Below, one piece after another: positions 20,990-30,823 of a stretch of 64,000 nucleotides of DNA; within the stretch, counting starts at the first letter, position 1, and every line of letters starts with the position of its first letter. The notes beneath the pieces are model-generated. The model had not been told where the DNA came from. It saw nothing but the letters and a program-made list of their open reading frames with translations, and made no database searches. The position numbers and the translations under genes were made by a program. The DNA comes from Aphelenchoides besseyi (Eukaryota > Nematoda > Chromadorea > Rhabditida > Aphelenchoididae), in assembly GCA_024699855.1 (NCBI GenBank), contig JAMPIQ010000001.1, forward strand, positions 5,890,001-5,954,000. The letters are read 5' to 3'.

Positions 20990-22365
20990 TAACGTTGTTA
21001 ACTTTCATTCTCTATCATTTCTCTTGTTACAGGGTGCTTTCATGTCGTTATAACTTTCGGGTTATTTCTGGTCACTTTCATGCTTAACTCTCATTTAGTT
21101 GAATGGACACTTATTACTTTTCAATGTTCTTGGTCACTTTGTTGCTATTTCACTATCTCAGTCTACAATCTTAAATATCGTCACACAATTGCAATTAGTC
21201 AGTAAGGCCTAAAATTTTTACGTTTTTTGATAGTTAACAATAAATCAACAAGCCCAAACTCTCGAAATGAAAACGACTGGAATACTGGAGTTGACTTGTA
21301 AATTGTCGTATTTTCGTTGTAACCTCAAAGGTCTTTGTTCAAAAACTGAAGATGAAAGAGTCTAGAACATTTAGTCGACTAAACGTTTTGAACAAAGTTG
21401 ATGAGCGACTTAACGTTTATTGTAAGATCAAAGTGCGACAATTCTACTCTTAAAACAATTATTCGACTTGATGCAAATTTCTCAGTCGACTATAAAAATA
21501 GCTTCAACAGATTATTCTTTTCACTTCCTTTCGATTGTTCAATCTCTTTGTTTTATCGGTCCACTTCAGCTCCCAAAGCAACATCTGAGGTCTTACGTTT
21601 GTGTGTACAACACCAAAGTGCGTTTGAACTTTGCTTACCAAAATTATTTTCAGATTGAGGAACAAGCGGGTGGAAAAATCTCAAGAAAACAATATGATTA
21701 TAAGTGGCATCTTGGGACTAAGCTGCTCTCAACTGATCGCTTCAAGAATAGGATCAGTTGATTGGCAATGAAAAGCCGATTGCAAATGAATTTTCAACCG
21801 TTTCGACCGTGGTATTTCAAATTGCTTCTGTGACTTTCATTTTTTAGGATGTTTGAGCCCTGAATCTGTGGCAACCTTCGAGATTAAGCTCTCATCTCGG
21901 AAGTGGAATTATTCCATCAGTCAAATGTCGGAAATGACATCCGAAAAATGCCGTAGCAAACAAGAACTCGAAATTTGTTGGCACACAGTTGATTGGAGAC
22001 ACGGTCAAAATGTACGTGACAAGTTCAATTGTGATTGCGCTTCTCGTTTTCTAAAAATAATTTGCAGGAGTTAGATTATCTCATCAGTTTGGTGCTTGAC
22101 TTAAAGGGAGAAAGTTGATGGAAGTTCGTCGGAAGCTAAAGGTAAAGCAATTGCTCTTCGTCGTTGATTTCCAATTTCAGGATCACAATCGATCAACAGT
22201 GCTCGTTGATTACAGACAATACCAAGATCCACCTCGTCAGTTCTTTGTAATTCATCGCAGAATTTCGAATGTTCAGTTGCCGGCGCTTATCACACGAATG
22301 AACCAGAAAGTCTTCTATAAATAAACGTGTCGTCGAAAGTTGCTCTTGCCAGTCAGAAAAAAGTA
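20990..22365 (+). other. Mostly non-coding; weak exon-like segments
   Basis: Two acceptor/donor-bounded stretches (about 21848-22013 and 22064-22111) and an open frame at 22115-22324 can be read as exons of a small gene ending just before AATAAA at 22320. No motif is recognisable and the pieces could equally be decay of the Argonaute locus. I see no solid gene. Confidence 0.2.
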
Positions 22366-22642
22366 CAGGGTGGCGCAAAATGAACTGCAAGGTTTATTTT
22401 TTAAATAACTGCAAAACTAAGAATTATTTCCTGAACAAACCGTATATTTTCTGAATCCTCATGGTCTCCAAATTCAGATGAGCTCAAAATTGAAATTTTG
22501 AAATTTTCGAAAAATTTTGCCTTGGTCCCCCCTTGTGTCGCTTTTCGGGCAGCTTCGAATTTAAAGAAAAAAACGTTTATTAACAAGAGAAAACTCAACG
22601 AATTTCGACTTGACCTCCTTCTCGATCAATGCACATTTGAAG
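22366..22642 (+). repeat. Left 277-bp terminal inverted repeat
   Basis: Begins CAGGGTGGCGCAAAATGAAC and matches the reverse complement of 23002-23278. Its inner end carries transposase 3' coding sequence in antisense. Confidence 0.9.
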
Positions 22643-23049
22643 ATCAAGTGCTTCCGGAACTTCGAACTTGGCCAAACTTCGCCACGTTGATCTTCCAGCA
22701 GGATGGAGCACCTCCCCACATCGCCAGTCGTGTTCTTACTGTGCTCGATAGAGAATTTCCGGGTCGATGGATTGGTCGTGGAACAGCAGCTCGTCCCGCT
22801 CCGGTTTCTTGGCCTCCTCGAAGTCCGGATTTGACTTGGATGGATTACTCAATATGGGGAACCATGAAAAGTCAAATTTGGCACAGAGAGGATCGACCAC
22901 GAAACCTCACCGAATTAAGAAGTGCAATTGTTGAAGCAGCCAACGTGATTCGGCAAAATCGTCAAATGCGAGAACGAATAGCGGCCAATTTTCCTCGTCG
23001 ACTTCAAATGTGCATTGATCGAGAAGGAGTTCAAGTCGAAATTCGTTGA
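22643..23049 (+). pseudogene. Mariner-like transposase, C-terminal catalytic part only
   Basis: The frame holds the second and third catalytic Asp of a Tc1/mariner DDE domain: FQQDGAPPH and, 41 residues later by count, PPRSPDLTWMDYSIWG. The usual helix-turn-helix and the first Asp are missing because the 5' part was replaced by the inverted repeat. The frame also reads on the left into the repeat, which is not original coding sequence. The Asp-Asp spacing of 41 fits DD41D-type relatives better than classical DD34D mariner. Confidence 0.8.
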
Positions 23050-23278
23050 GTTTTCTCTTGTTAATAAACGTTTTTTTCTTTAAATTCGAAGCTGCCCGAA
23101 AAGCGACACAAGGGGGGACCAAGGCAAAATCTTTCGAAAATTTCAAAATTTCAATTTTGAGCTCATCTGAATTTGGGGACCATGAGGATTCAGAAAATAT
23201 ACGGTTTGTTCAGGAAATAATTCTTAGTTTTGCAGTTATTTAAAAAATAAACCTTGCAGTTTATTTTGCGCCACCCTG
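23002..23278 (-). repeat. Right 277-bp terminal inverted repeat
   Basis: Mirror of 22366-22642. Its inner 48 bp are the end of the transposase frame, with the stop at about 23047-23049. Confidence 0.9.
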
Positions 23279-23280
23279 TA

Positions 23281-25405
23281 TTCAATCCAAATTGTGGCTA
23301 CCAAGAGTCCAGCAACACAATCGCACATTTGAGCTCAACCGTCGTGTTCAACTCTCATGTATTCAACTCAGCTCGCCCCGAGGGCTAAAGTCCATAAATT
23401 GCGCTGAACAAGCGATTCCCGAACACACAAGTTGCCTTAAAAGCAATTACTAATTGAGTAAAACAATGAACATTCAAAGGCACAATTGAAAGCCTTCGAT
23501 TGCGGGTATCCACCACAATCAACATTGAACGACAACAGAGTCTTGTTGTTGGCTTCAACTTTTACCTGCAAATACGAGGTTATCCAATGGTTCTTGCAAC
23601 AACGACAACCACAAGGTTGTCGAATAAAAGCGCTCTGAGAGAGCGTATTCAAATCCAACATCCTTCTGTTTCGACCACTCATATCTACAGCTGACTTTAT
23701 GATGAAACAAAAGGAACTTCTTGGTGGATGACTTGCCATCAAGCTCCTCGGTTCTCTGATCGCGGTTCATCTTGACGGGACCTTCTTGTCGCTGTCACGA
23801 CTTTTTTGGTTGTCTTGCTCGCCCAATCGTACGCAGTCCTTCAATTCTATCCATACTAAGAAACACAATCAACCACTCGTGACTTACCGTCCAGCCCTCT
23901 GATTAGCGATGAGCTCCTCTAAAGTTGATGACCCGATTTCCAAAGACACACTTGAGTTTTTCACGTCCCATTAGTCGTCTGCTCCATTAACATGCGTTCC
24001 CAAACGCGAACTGATGAGAGCACCTAACTGCTGAAACCGGAGTTCATTGGAGAAAAAAGTCCGAAGCTCACCACTGATACTTTCACCCAACTTGACTTTC
24101 TCGCTTCAATCTAGTGCCATCTTCTAGTTGTTGCCTTTCGTCTCTAGCTTATGTCCCCACTCTCTCAACGCCCAATTTCCATCCGCGCTTTCTCTTGAAC
24201 GACCAGACCCTAGAAGGCAGCTGTGTGAGTAGAATTCCGTTCTTCTCATTAGACGCTCCAGCAATCGAAGTGAACTCCATCCATAACTGATGGGAGAATC
24301 TGATTTCATCGGTTCATGATCAGCGCGACTTTGACCTATAAGAGGCATTAGAGATGTCTGTAAACTGGAACGCACGGAAGTCGCAGCCTCTCTTGTGCTC
24401 GAATGTTGCACCGGAGACAAGAATCCAAGTATCTCACGAGAGATTCAACGAAAAATCGGCAATCATGACTGATGAAATAATCTGATTCTGAGGGACTGGA
24501 CCTGTGTCAGAGGTCATTTGTTATGTAGAGAACGTGATGACACCCGTGCAGTGATTGTTGGATTGCAATCGCTTCGAAGTCAATTAAGCTTTGTACTCAC
24601 TGAAATCACTTGCAATCGACATTAGAAGGCCGCTCAGAAACACGACCACTCACGCGACTTGATAGGCGAACCATTCAAAGTCACACGTCTGAAGGAAGAA
24701 ACAACTCGGAGACCAAATGAGCTCCGACTGATCCTCCGCTCTTTTATACTCAAATGTTACGCAACATTGTTTACTGTTCAAATCTTATGCAAATCTGTTT
24801 GTTGAAAAGTTGGGAATCAAAAGTCAAGGACATTGGCTCATCAATGAACGTAAGCAAACAACTTCAACAGAAACCCATCGAATAGACGGATGTTGTCAAT
24901 GGAAACCGTTCAAGTCCGGAAACACGTGCTTTTGTTTGACTGACAATCGGGTAACAAATTCGATCGATCTATGAGCGAAATAACCACAGGAATAGACGCT
25001 CAAACACAACGAAACAGCTCACAACCAGTTAGAAGCGCAGATGAACATCAGGACGCAATCGTAGTAACTAGTGAGCCAAAAGCGACCGAACTGCGCCATC
25101 GAAAACAGAAACTGCAGACTGATTGTCAGTTGGAATCCGAAGACCGTGAGGTTATCCATGACCTGTGGAATCGAATAAGAGAGCCATCAGTTTGAGCAAC
25201 CCTATAACGATTTGGTTCTAAGCAAAATCGTCGTATTCCCGTTGTTAGAAGCACGAGATTCTTGTATTGAACCACCTCTTTCAACCGCGACCGAGTCTAT
25301 TCTCGTATACTTTGAAGTCAAACAAGTGACTTGAAGATACCATTACTAACGAAAACAGTCGAATAAGCGGTTTATTTTACAGTTTTCGTGAACAATCAAG
25401 TCAAA
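23281..25405. other. Accessory intergenic DNA, no gene seen
   Basis: Many short frames are present but none is supported by splice sites, motifs or codon use. Near the right end an AATAAA on the minus strand (tttatt at about 25371) belongs to the peptide gene at 25406. Confidence 0.4.
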
Positions 25406-25644
25406 TTAACGCCCGAATTGGATAAAGTCTTGTTGGAAACTTGTGGTTTGTCCTCCCCACGGACTAGTTTGAATCGTCTCCTGGTCGATCACTTCGCTCC
25501 CACCACCTCCCCAACCACCTCCCCATTGACGTTTGAAGCGAAGAACGTGGCTAAACGAACGAGTTACAAGTGTAGTCGCAGAAGAACTTACCCATGGGCA
25601 ATGCTGAGCAAAATACAAACGAAAAGAAGGTGAAGGAGCCGCAT
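25406..25644 (-). CDS. Secreted glycine-rich peptide precursor (NLP-like)
   Basis: Exons (minus) 25592-25644 and 25406-25550 give 65 residues. Residues 1-18 form a clear signal peptide (MRLLHLLFVCILLSIAHG). Next come HVLRF and a dibasic KR site, followed by QWGGGWGGGG and a polar tail with a second WGG. A signal peptide, KR cleavage and a Gln-Trp-Gly/Gly-rich core is the plan of the C. elegans NLP-29 class of epidermal antimicrobial peptides, although the length of the core differs. A TATAAAAAGGCC box lies about 30 bp upstream of the ATG, and AATAAA about 30 bp past the stop. The function is inferred from architecture only. Confidence 0.65.
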
Positions 25645-25671
25645 CTTTCTTGTCGAAATGATCAAACAACG

Positions 25672-25683
25672 GCCTTTTTATAC
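25672..25683 (-). promoter_or_regulatory. TATA box of the peptide gene
   Basis: The minus strand reads GGTATAAAAAGGCC about 30-40 bp before the ATG. A TATA box this close implies a very short leader. Strong TATA boxes suit inducible genes. Confidence 0.5.
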
Positions 25684-25689
25684 CTTCGA

Positions 25690-26421
25690 AATGACGTCGT
25701 CGGAACAGAAATCACGTCGAGAAAGTTGAGCAAACGGGACGGAAGTTTAAAGCGAATGATATCATCGTTGATATTGATCGAATCGTAGGGCTCGTGAACC
25801 TAATGACGTTTCATTCTTGCTACACGTACAGTAGACCGCTCGAATTATCTCGGCTACTTTAGTCGTGAACAATTCACAGGCAACGACCAATCGATTGCTC
25901 GCAATTCATTTGTTCATATTCAAGCACTTAAGAACTCTATTTATTTCTCACTACTACGAACTTCCTGGTTAAGAAAACTGCAACACAACTTTTAAAGTGA
26001 TAAGATAGTTTTGAAGGAAAAGGATTAGAAGACTGATCGCATACTAGAAACTGACGATTAAGTTAAACCAAAAAGCAGTTGAAACAAAAGATCCAATACT
26101 GAAAAGCATCTGATAAGTTTCAGATCTCGTTGATAACTGTTAAATCAGTTGCAAGAAAGGAGTTCATAAACAAACTTTGCTATAGACGAACGTCAAACAA
26201 ACAAATACCCAATAGCAACCACAATGAACGACAGAAATTGATCTTCAATCGACGCATTTGATCGGCTCAGCAATTCGATTCCACTCGCCATTTCGCAGGA
26301 GCTTGTTTTCGGAAATCGATGTCACCAGTCTGCTCATAACTTAATTCGGATATTTTACAGTCGGAGTTTTGAACGGACCTTCTCATTTGCTCGTTTTCCA
26401 TTTGGTGAAGTCGTTGTGGAA
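25690..26421. other. Intergenic, no gene seen
   Basis: A/T-rich sequence without supported exons; the promoter of the peptide gene probably lies at its left end. Confidence 0.4.
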
Positions 26422-26647
26422 ATGTCCCATTGCAAGAACGAAATGTCGTCCGCACGTTCACGTTCTTCGTCGAAGAAGGTAAGTGAAAGATTAATCTATA
26501 AGTCATCCAATTGTTCAGGTTGTCCTTACGATGAGATATATGAGAAGCCGTCTTTCCAAGTCGTACACTCACAAAGCTATGAAGAAGCAAAGATTGGTGG
26601 AGCTACAAGAAAACCTTCAGTTGCGGATTGTTGGCTCGACAGTTTGA
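26422..26647 (+). CDS. Possible small bZIP protein
   Basis: Exons 26422-26478 and 26519-26647, with a clean gtaagt...gttcag intron of 40 nt, give 61 residues. The N-terminal part has Asn, seven residues, then Arg (NEMSSARSR), the invariant spacing of a bZIP DNA-contact helix. Counting on from that Arg, positions 10, 17, 31 and 38 are Met, Leu, Leu and Leu, with Lys at 24, which is a heptad pattern ending in KKQRLVELQENLQLR. A bZIP this short would lack an activation domain. It may be a dominant-negative partner, a fragment of a longer gene, or chance. The start ATG is the nearest one and is not otherwise supported. Confidence 0.35.
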
Positions 26648-26649
26648 AG

Positions 26650-27630
26650 AAGTAAGTTTTATTGCATTATCTTTGACTTTGAGTTTCAGGCGTCAAATAA
26701 ACCAGCTGGTACGTATACGAGTTGTTAGCATTGCATCACGAAGTTTCGAATTGCTCAGCTTAGTCTCATGGATTCCCTGTGATCGCCTCAACAGCATCAA
26801 AGTTCTCTGCGGCTTCCCAATGACAATCGCTACGATAAAAGAAATAAATCGGACGTCAGTGTCGCCTAATGTGTGAGCTGGGTCGCTAAATGAACTCGTT
26901 GTCTTGGTGATTTCAGATATCAATTGCAAAATTCAATAACTCTTAGTTTCATGTTTACAGCTATATGACTAAAGAAAGAATTTTCAATTTGTTATCAACT
27001 GTTCGTTGATCGTGTGCTATGTAATTCGTTCAATCGTCGCTACGACATCAACTGGCCATTGTAGCCCGTGAACTTGAAAGGTTTTTCGGATGATCCGACT
27101 TCTGCGATGCTCAGTCGAGGTCGGCGATTGAACTTGAAAGGTCAGTTAATCTATGGAATCATTTGGAAAGCTTTTAGGTCTTAAAAGTGATCGTTAGTGC
27201 CAGGCCAGTCGTCTCCAACTCGCCTTTCAGATGCATTGCCAAAGTGATGGAGTCGTCAGATCGATTTGGTAGATTGAATGAGTTCAAAAGAGGCATTCTG
27301 AATTTTCGATGCACAAGTTGATGCCGATTTCTAAGAAAGTTCAACTCGTTGGCGTCCAAGAGTCCAAATAGTGGCAGCGAACTCAACTCTGCTCATTGTT
27401 AGTTACAAGTAAAGAAGTCAAAGTGATGTTGCACGTAAAAAGTTCATTATAACAAAGTGAAACACAACACTATTCGTAATGCACGACCGTTCCTTATTGT
27501 CAAGAGATGCCCAATTAGTAGTCGACAATGAAGGAGAAAGTCTCCGTTCCGAAAGCTCAAGTGAACGTCTCAGTTTGGCTGTTCAAATAAACTTCTACGT
27601 AGATAGAATCCTCTTCGACGTCAATTCTCG
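26650..27630. other. Intergenic, no gene seen
   Basis: Short frames only. A possible continuation of the bZIP locus (acceptor at about 26690) does not keep a frame. Confidence 0.35.
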
Positions 27631-27856
27631 ATGCGCCGCAGATTTTCGCGCGCCGACGATCCGATCGAAGAAGACGAACTGATTTCGTGTACGTCGTCGG
27701 ACGACGGTTTCGCGTCTTCGTGTCAGTCGACGGAATCGAAGCCGACGGCCGAGTAAGTGCGCCGGAAACGATGTTTCGTTGCAACGTTTTCTTTTCAGCG
27801 ACGAAGACGAAATTCAACGCATTTTTGCCGCAAACCTCCAAGTAACCGCGTTATGA
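27631..27856 (+). CDS. Small acidic Ser-rich protein (59 aa), unknown
   Basis: Exons 27631-27752 and 27799-27856, joined by a typical gtaagt...cttttcag intron, give 59 residues. It starts MRRRFSRADDP and has an acidic, Ser/Thr-rich middle (SSDDGFASSCQSTES). It ends in a probable helix, DDEDEIQRIFAANLQVTAL. Codon use is C/G-ending, as in the housekeeping genes nearby. AATAAA follows at about 27883. It is convergent with the membrane microprotein at 27902. No family is recognised; the layout suggests an intrinsically disordered regulator with one binding helix. Confidence 0.5.
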
Positions 27857-27901
27857 AAGTTTATTGATCAGGAACTAAAATAACAATAAAGCATAGTTCA
27901 C

Positions 27902-28024
27902 TCACGACCCACTTGGTTTCTTTTTGAACAGCAAATGAAATCCGAACATCGTGACGAGCATCGACAGAAAGGCGCACAACAGATTCTGGAGAACAGAGCC
28001 GATGGTCGACGCGGTTTGGATCAT
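27902..28024 (-). CDS. Membrane microprotein (40 aa), unknown
   Basis: A single-exon frame of 40 codons on the minus strand. A short polar N-terminus is followed by one hydrophobic helix (LLCAFLSMLVTMFGFHLLF) and a basic tail, KKKPSGS. This is the usual plan of single-pass microproteins in mitochondria or ER. tttatt at about 27858 gives AATAAA on the minus strand about 40 bp past the stop. The frame lies tail to tail with the 59-residue gene, so the two 3' ends overlap. I cannot name the family. Confidence 0.4.
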   Translation of the reverse strand: MIQTASTIGSVLQNLLCAFLSMLVTMFGFHLLFKKKPSGS

Positions 28025-28430
28025 GACGTCAAGGAATCAGTGGATGAAAAGCGAACGGCCAATCGAAGCGGCGAGTCAGTCGAGAATGAACGTTGAGAAG
28101 ACTTTAGCGAAGCCGGAAGCTTCTCATGCAAGGTCTCTTGAGTCTGCATCGTTTCAAAGAGACCGCCGATTCTTTTTGACATCTGAACTCGTCACTCTAG
28201 TGTTGCGGAACTTCAACGCCATAGTTTCTCGCTGTAGCAACGTAAGAAGGTCGATAAGTGAAGGGCCCAGACAAGTGACAATAGTTCGCTTGTTCTCTCA
28301 CAGCTTCGATTCGGTGTTCGGTTTACAAGAATCATTGTGGTCTACAGGGAAACATTCTGTGGACCACAAAGTGTTCACTTGAGCTTATGCAACCGATAAA
28401 ACAGATGGACTCAGAACTAACACTACTAAA
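28025..28430. other. No gene seen
   Basis: The plus-strand open frame at 27951-28382 runs antisense to the microprotein and has no motif. Confidence 0.4.
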
Positions 28431-28530
28431 TAATCAATTAGGGACTTTCAACCTCGGCTTATTAACACGTGAGAATAAGAGACTGCTGATGTCTAATATC
28501 TTAGTCGGCACTCTCCAGGTCAAAGGAAAT

Positions 28531-28785
28531 CTATTTAAGGTCTTCGTTTGGAAAGTTGTCTGCGGTATCCATAGAAATTTCAGTCTTTTGCAACTTTTTA
28601 TCCAGCGCCTTCTGTTTGTTCCTGATGTTGAGGGCACGAAGATGCGCTGTTGCTTTCTCGATAGTCTTTCTAGCTTTCATTTTATCTTCTGCGCGCTTGT
28701 GTTTGATCTTGTTGCAGTGTTGTTTCCATTGAAGATTCGAGGCCAAGTCTTCAATACAGGGAGCGGATCTTCTCTTCTTCCACAA
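28531..28785 (-). CDS. Lys-rich coiled-coil frame overlapping the ATPase end
   Basis: An open frame of 84 codons, very rich in Lys with Leu/Ile spacing typical of a coiled coil. It overlaps the ATPase stop in another frame, so it could be the next gene of the element or frameshifted ATPase sequence. No firm function. Confidence 0.3.
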   Translation of the reverse strand: MWKKRRSAPCIEDLASNLQWKQHCNKIKHKRAEDKMKARKTIEKATAHLRALNIRNKQKALDKKLQKTEISMDTADNFPNEDLK

Positions 28786-29149
28786 TACTCTTCACTTGCT
28801 TCAAATCCAACTCGAATGTATCAGACTGTGACAATTGCTTAGAAGATTTGAATCCGTAATGATTAGTAAATTCGTCCAACATGTTTGGCACACGTCCGCG
28901 CTCAATTTCAAATTCTTGATTGACAATACACTCCAAAATTTGACTCTTTGTTAAATCGTTTTCTAAACCTTTGATCACTGTTTGGTAAAGTGGTTGATGT
29001 ATTGATTTAGAGTAAATGTACAAGTTATCATCATCAAGGTATTCGTTGTCTTCGAATGAGCCCAAAAGTAGGTTGAACATCAAAATGGTCTTACCGCACC
29101 CAGATTTGCCTATAATACATGCGCGAATCGAACGTGGTAAATGGGATTG
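28751..29149 (-). pseudogene. P-loop ATPase of a virus-like element, truncated
   Basis: The frame opens with LPRSIRACII and a Walker A loop GKSGCGKT at about 29088-29110. It continues with LYIYSKSIHQPLYQ and ENDLTKSQI, the pattern seen in the packaging-type ATPase of invertebrate virus-like elements. It then stops after about 130 codons. The Walker B and sensor parts expected next are missing, so it cannot be a working ATPase. No ATG precedes the Walker A loop in this frame before a stop at 29150-29152. Confidence 0.55.
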
Positions 29150-29432
29150 TTATTGCGTTCAATGACAATATTATTAATGACAAATCTATTATTTGTGACA
29201 TTTTATAAATGTATTCTTTAAAATGTAAACAAAAAAACAGACACTATTGGTCTTATCGGGTCATTAGCTAAAATAGTCGGAAAATAGCAAAAGGCGAATG
29301 TAAAATTTGTGGTACCAACAAATGTAAATTTGTAAGTTTGAAGGTGTTTACTTGGATTCAAAAGAGGGTTACACGGGCATCAATGATTTGCAACTAAAGA
29401 CTGATATAAGTCAAAAAATAGTTGAGCAGACT

Positions 29433-30077
29433 TTAAACCAAATAGACACCGTTGTATGTTTTGAAGTCACATTTTAAACATTCGTATGGATAGCGTTCCG
29501 AATTGAGCTCAACGAATAGACTCTCCATTGAACAGTGGTCAAATACGGCCGCATTATTGTTATTGTTTTCATGCGTAGTTTGAAAAGCAACGATAAAATA
29601 TTTGATCTTCTCGTACTTGGTGCCTAACTTCCATGTAAAATCTCGAATTGAAATGGGAACATCAATACGTTCAAAGTGTCGTGAAATGAATGATAATGTA
29701 AAATATTTGTGTTCTTTGATTAATGTCATAACATCGGTTTGTGTTTGTAAGTTGGGGATGATCTTAGGAATCAACCAATTGAGCTTGGTAATTGAAATAG
29801 TTGCACTAAATTTTGGCCTATCGCCAGTGTATAGAGCATTCATACCATCAGCGTCTCTATGTAGTGTTAATGTATGTTTCAGTCCATAGATGATACTATT
29901 GTAACATTCAGCAAACCCAAAGATATGACTTAATAGAACCATGAATGACAATGCTCCTTTTCGTATTGTACTGTACTTGGTAACTCGGAATTTTAGTGCT
30001 CCACCCCCATCAAGTATCCAAACGAATGAATTACGTTCACTGAGGTTGACAGAGTACGACAAAAGACCTTTCATCAA
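29433..30077 (-). pseudogene. Capsid-like protein of a virus-like element, C-terminal part
   Basis: About 214 codons contain LSHIFGFAE, YGLKHTLTL, FTWKLGT, VAFQTTHEN, FDHCSMESLFVELNSERYPY and a short end. These match, from memory of the family, the second half of a roughly 400-residue protein found in many invertebrate genomes beside the ATPase above, and probably a double jelly-roll capsid protein. The first half is absent or out of frame; the frame is open a little further upstream (to about 30150) without an ATG. The call as capsid-like is an inference from the family and the gene pair. Confidence 0.5.
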
Positions 30078-30150
30078 AGATGCGCGACCTGGATCATTGA
30101 GTTGACGAAACGGTCTTGAACATTCACTTCTTGGCGTGGAGACATGATCG

Positions 30151-30823
30151 GTGGGCGTTCATTGAAGCAGATGGTGACTGTGACGTTGCTCTCAACGATC
30201 GATCCAACTGTTCAGCAATTTCTATCCGTCGATGACGTTCCAAACTCGCTCCATCGTTCATTTCGTTCAACTGTTGGATCCCAATCAGCGACTGAAACTC
30301 GGGGTTTTGTTCATTGTTCTTGTACCCAGCAGTGCCGAACCGACCGGTGTAATGCTTCAAATCTGATCGCTTATGCAACTCTCGGTGCCGTAATACACGA
30401 TCCTGTCACAACAACGATTATTCCAGTTAATCTATAACATCTTTCCGGTCGTATTTATTTCCAGTTAATTTTTCACTTACTCATTAACTATTTTTTGCTT
30501 CATTCCGATTATGCTCTTAATTTTTCGGTTGCTACAGATTCATGAGAATGCCCAAGAATACAATTCTGATCAAGAAAGTTGTTGTGTCCTCACGTATCCC
30601 TGACGAGGGTTTTGTTTATTCGGTGAAAACTCAGGGTCACAAAGCACCACAATCCCCAAAAACCAAACTCCGACCGGCTGACAGTCGGTGGTCGACAACA
30701 ACAAAGGGGGCGAGGCGCACGGCGAGTGCGTTCAATACACAACATTTGTTCAATGTTCTTAAATAACCTTGAAATCGCTGTTTTACGTTTGTTCCGGCCC
30801 GTTTCACAAAAGGGCCGGCCTTT
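30151..30823. other. Junction DNA, no gene seen
   Basis: A minus-strand frame at 30124-30378 overlaps the capsid-like gene start and may be decayed element sequence. Near 30800-30850 there are inverted runs of GGCC with TTTTTACAAAAA. Confidence 0.3.

Larger units (their letters stand above)
22366..23278 (+). mobile_element. Foldback mariner-like element (913 bp)
   Basis: The element is bounded by TA on both sides (22364-22365 and 23279-23280). It has 277-bp terminal inverted repeats, 22366-22642 and 23002-23278, that differ at only four positions by my reading. Normal mariner repeats are about 30 bp. Here the right repeat includes the last codons of the transposase, so the left arm is an inverted copy of the 3' end that has replaced the 5' half of the gene. 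It cannot encode an intact transposase and would fold into a long hairpin if transcribed or single-stranded. Confidence 0.9.
28431..30150 (-). mobile_element. Remnant of a virus-like (Maverick/adintovirus-like) element
   Basis: Two adjacent minus-strand genes, a capsid-like protein and a P-loop ATPase, resemble a pair that recurs as multicopy, otherwise unnamed genes in invertebrate genomes and in virus-like elements. Both are incomplete here. I see no terminal repeats, integrase or complete polymerase. The A/T-rich base composition differs from the flanking housekeeping genes. The true edges are unknown. Confidence 0.5.

Noticed and set aside
22907..23146. Minus-strand frame resembling the left repeat's translation
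   Set aside because: It is the mirror image caused by the 277-bp inverted repeat, not a separate gene.
28387..28842. Plus-strand 151-codon frame
   Set aside because: Antisense to the ATPase and coiled-coil frames of the virus-like remnant; hydrophobic by reverse complement of Lys-rich codons.
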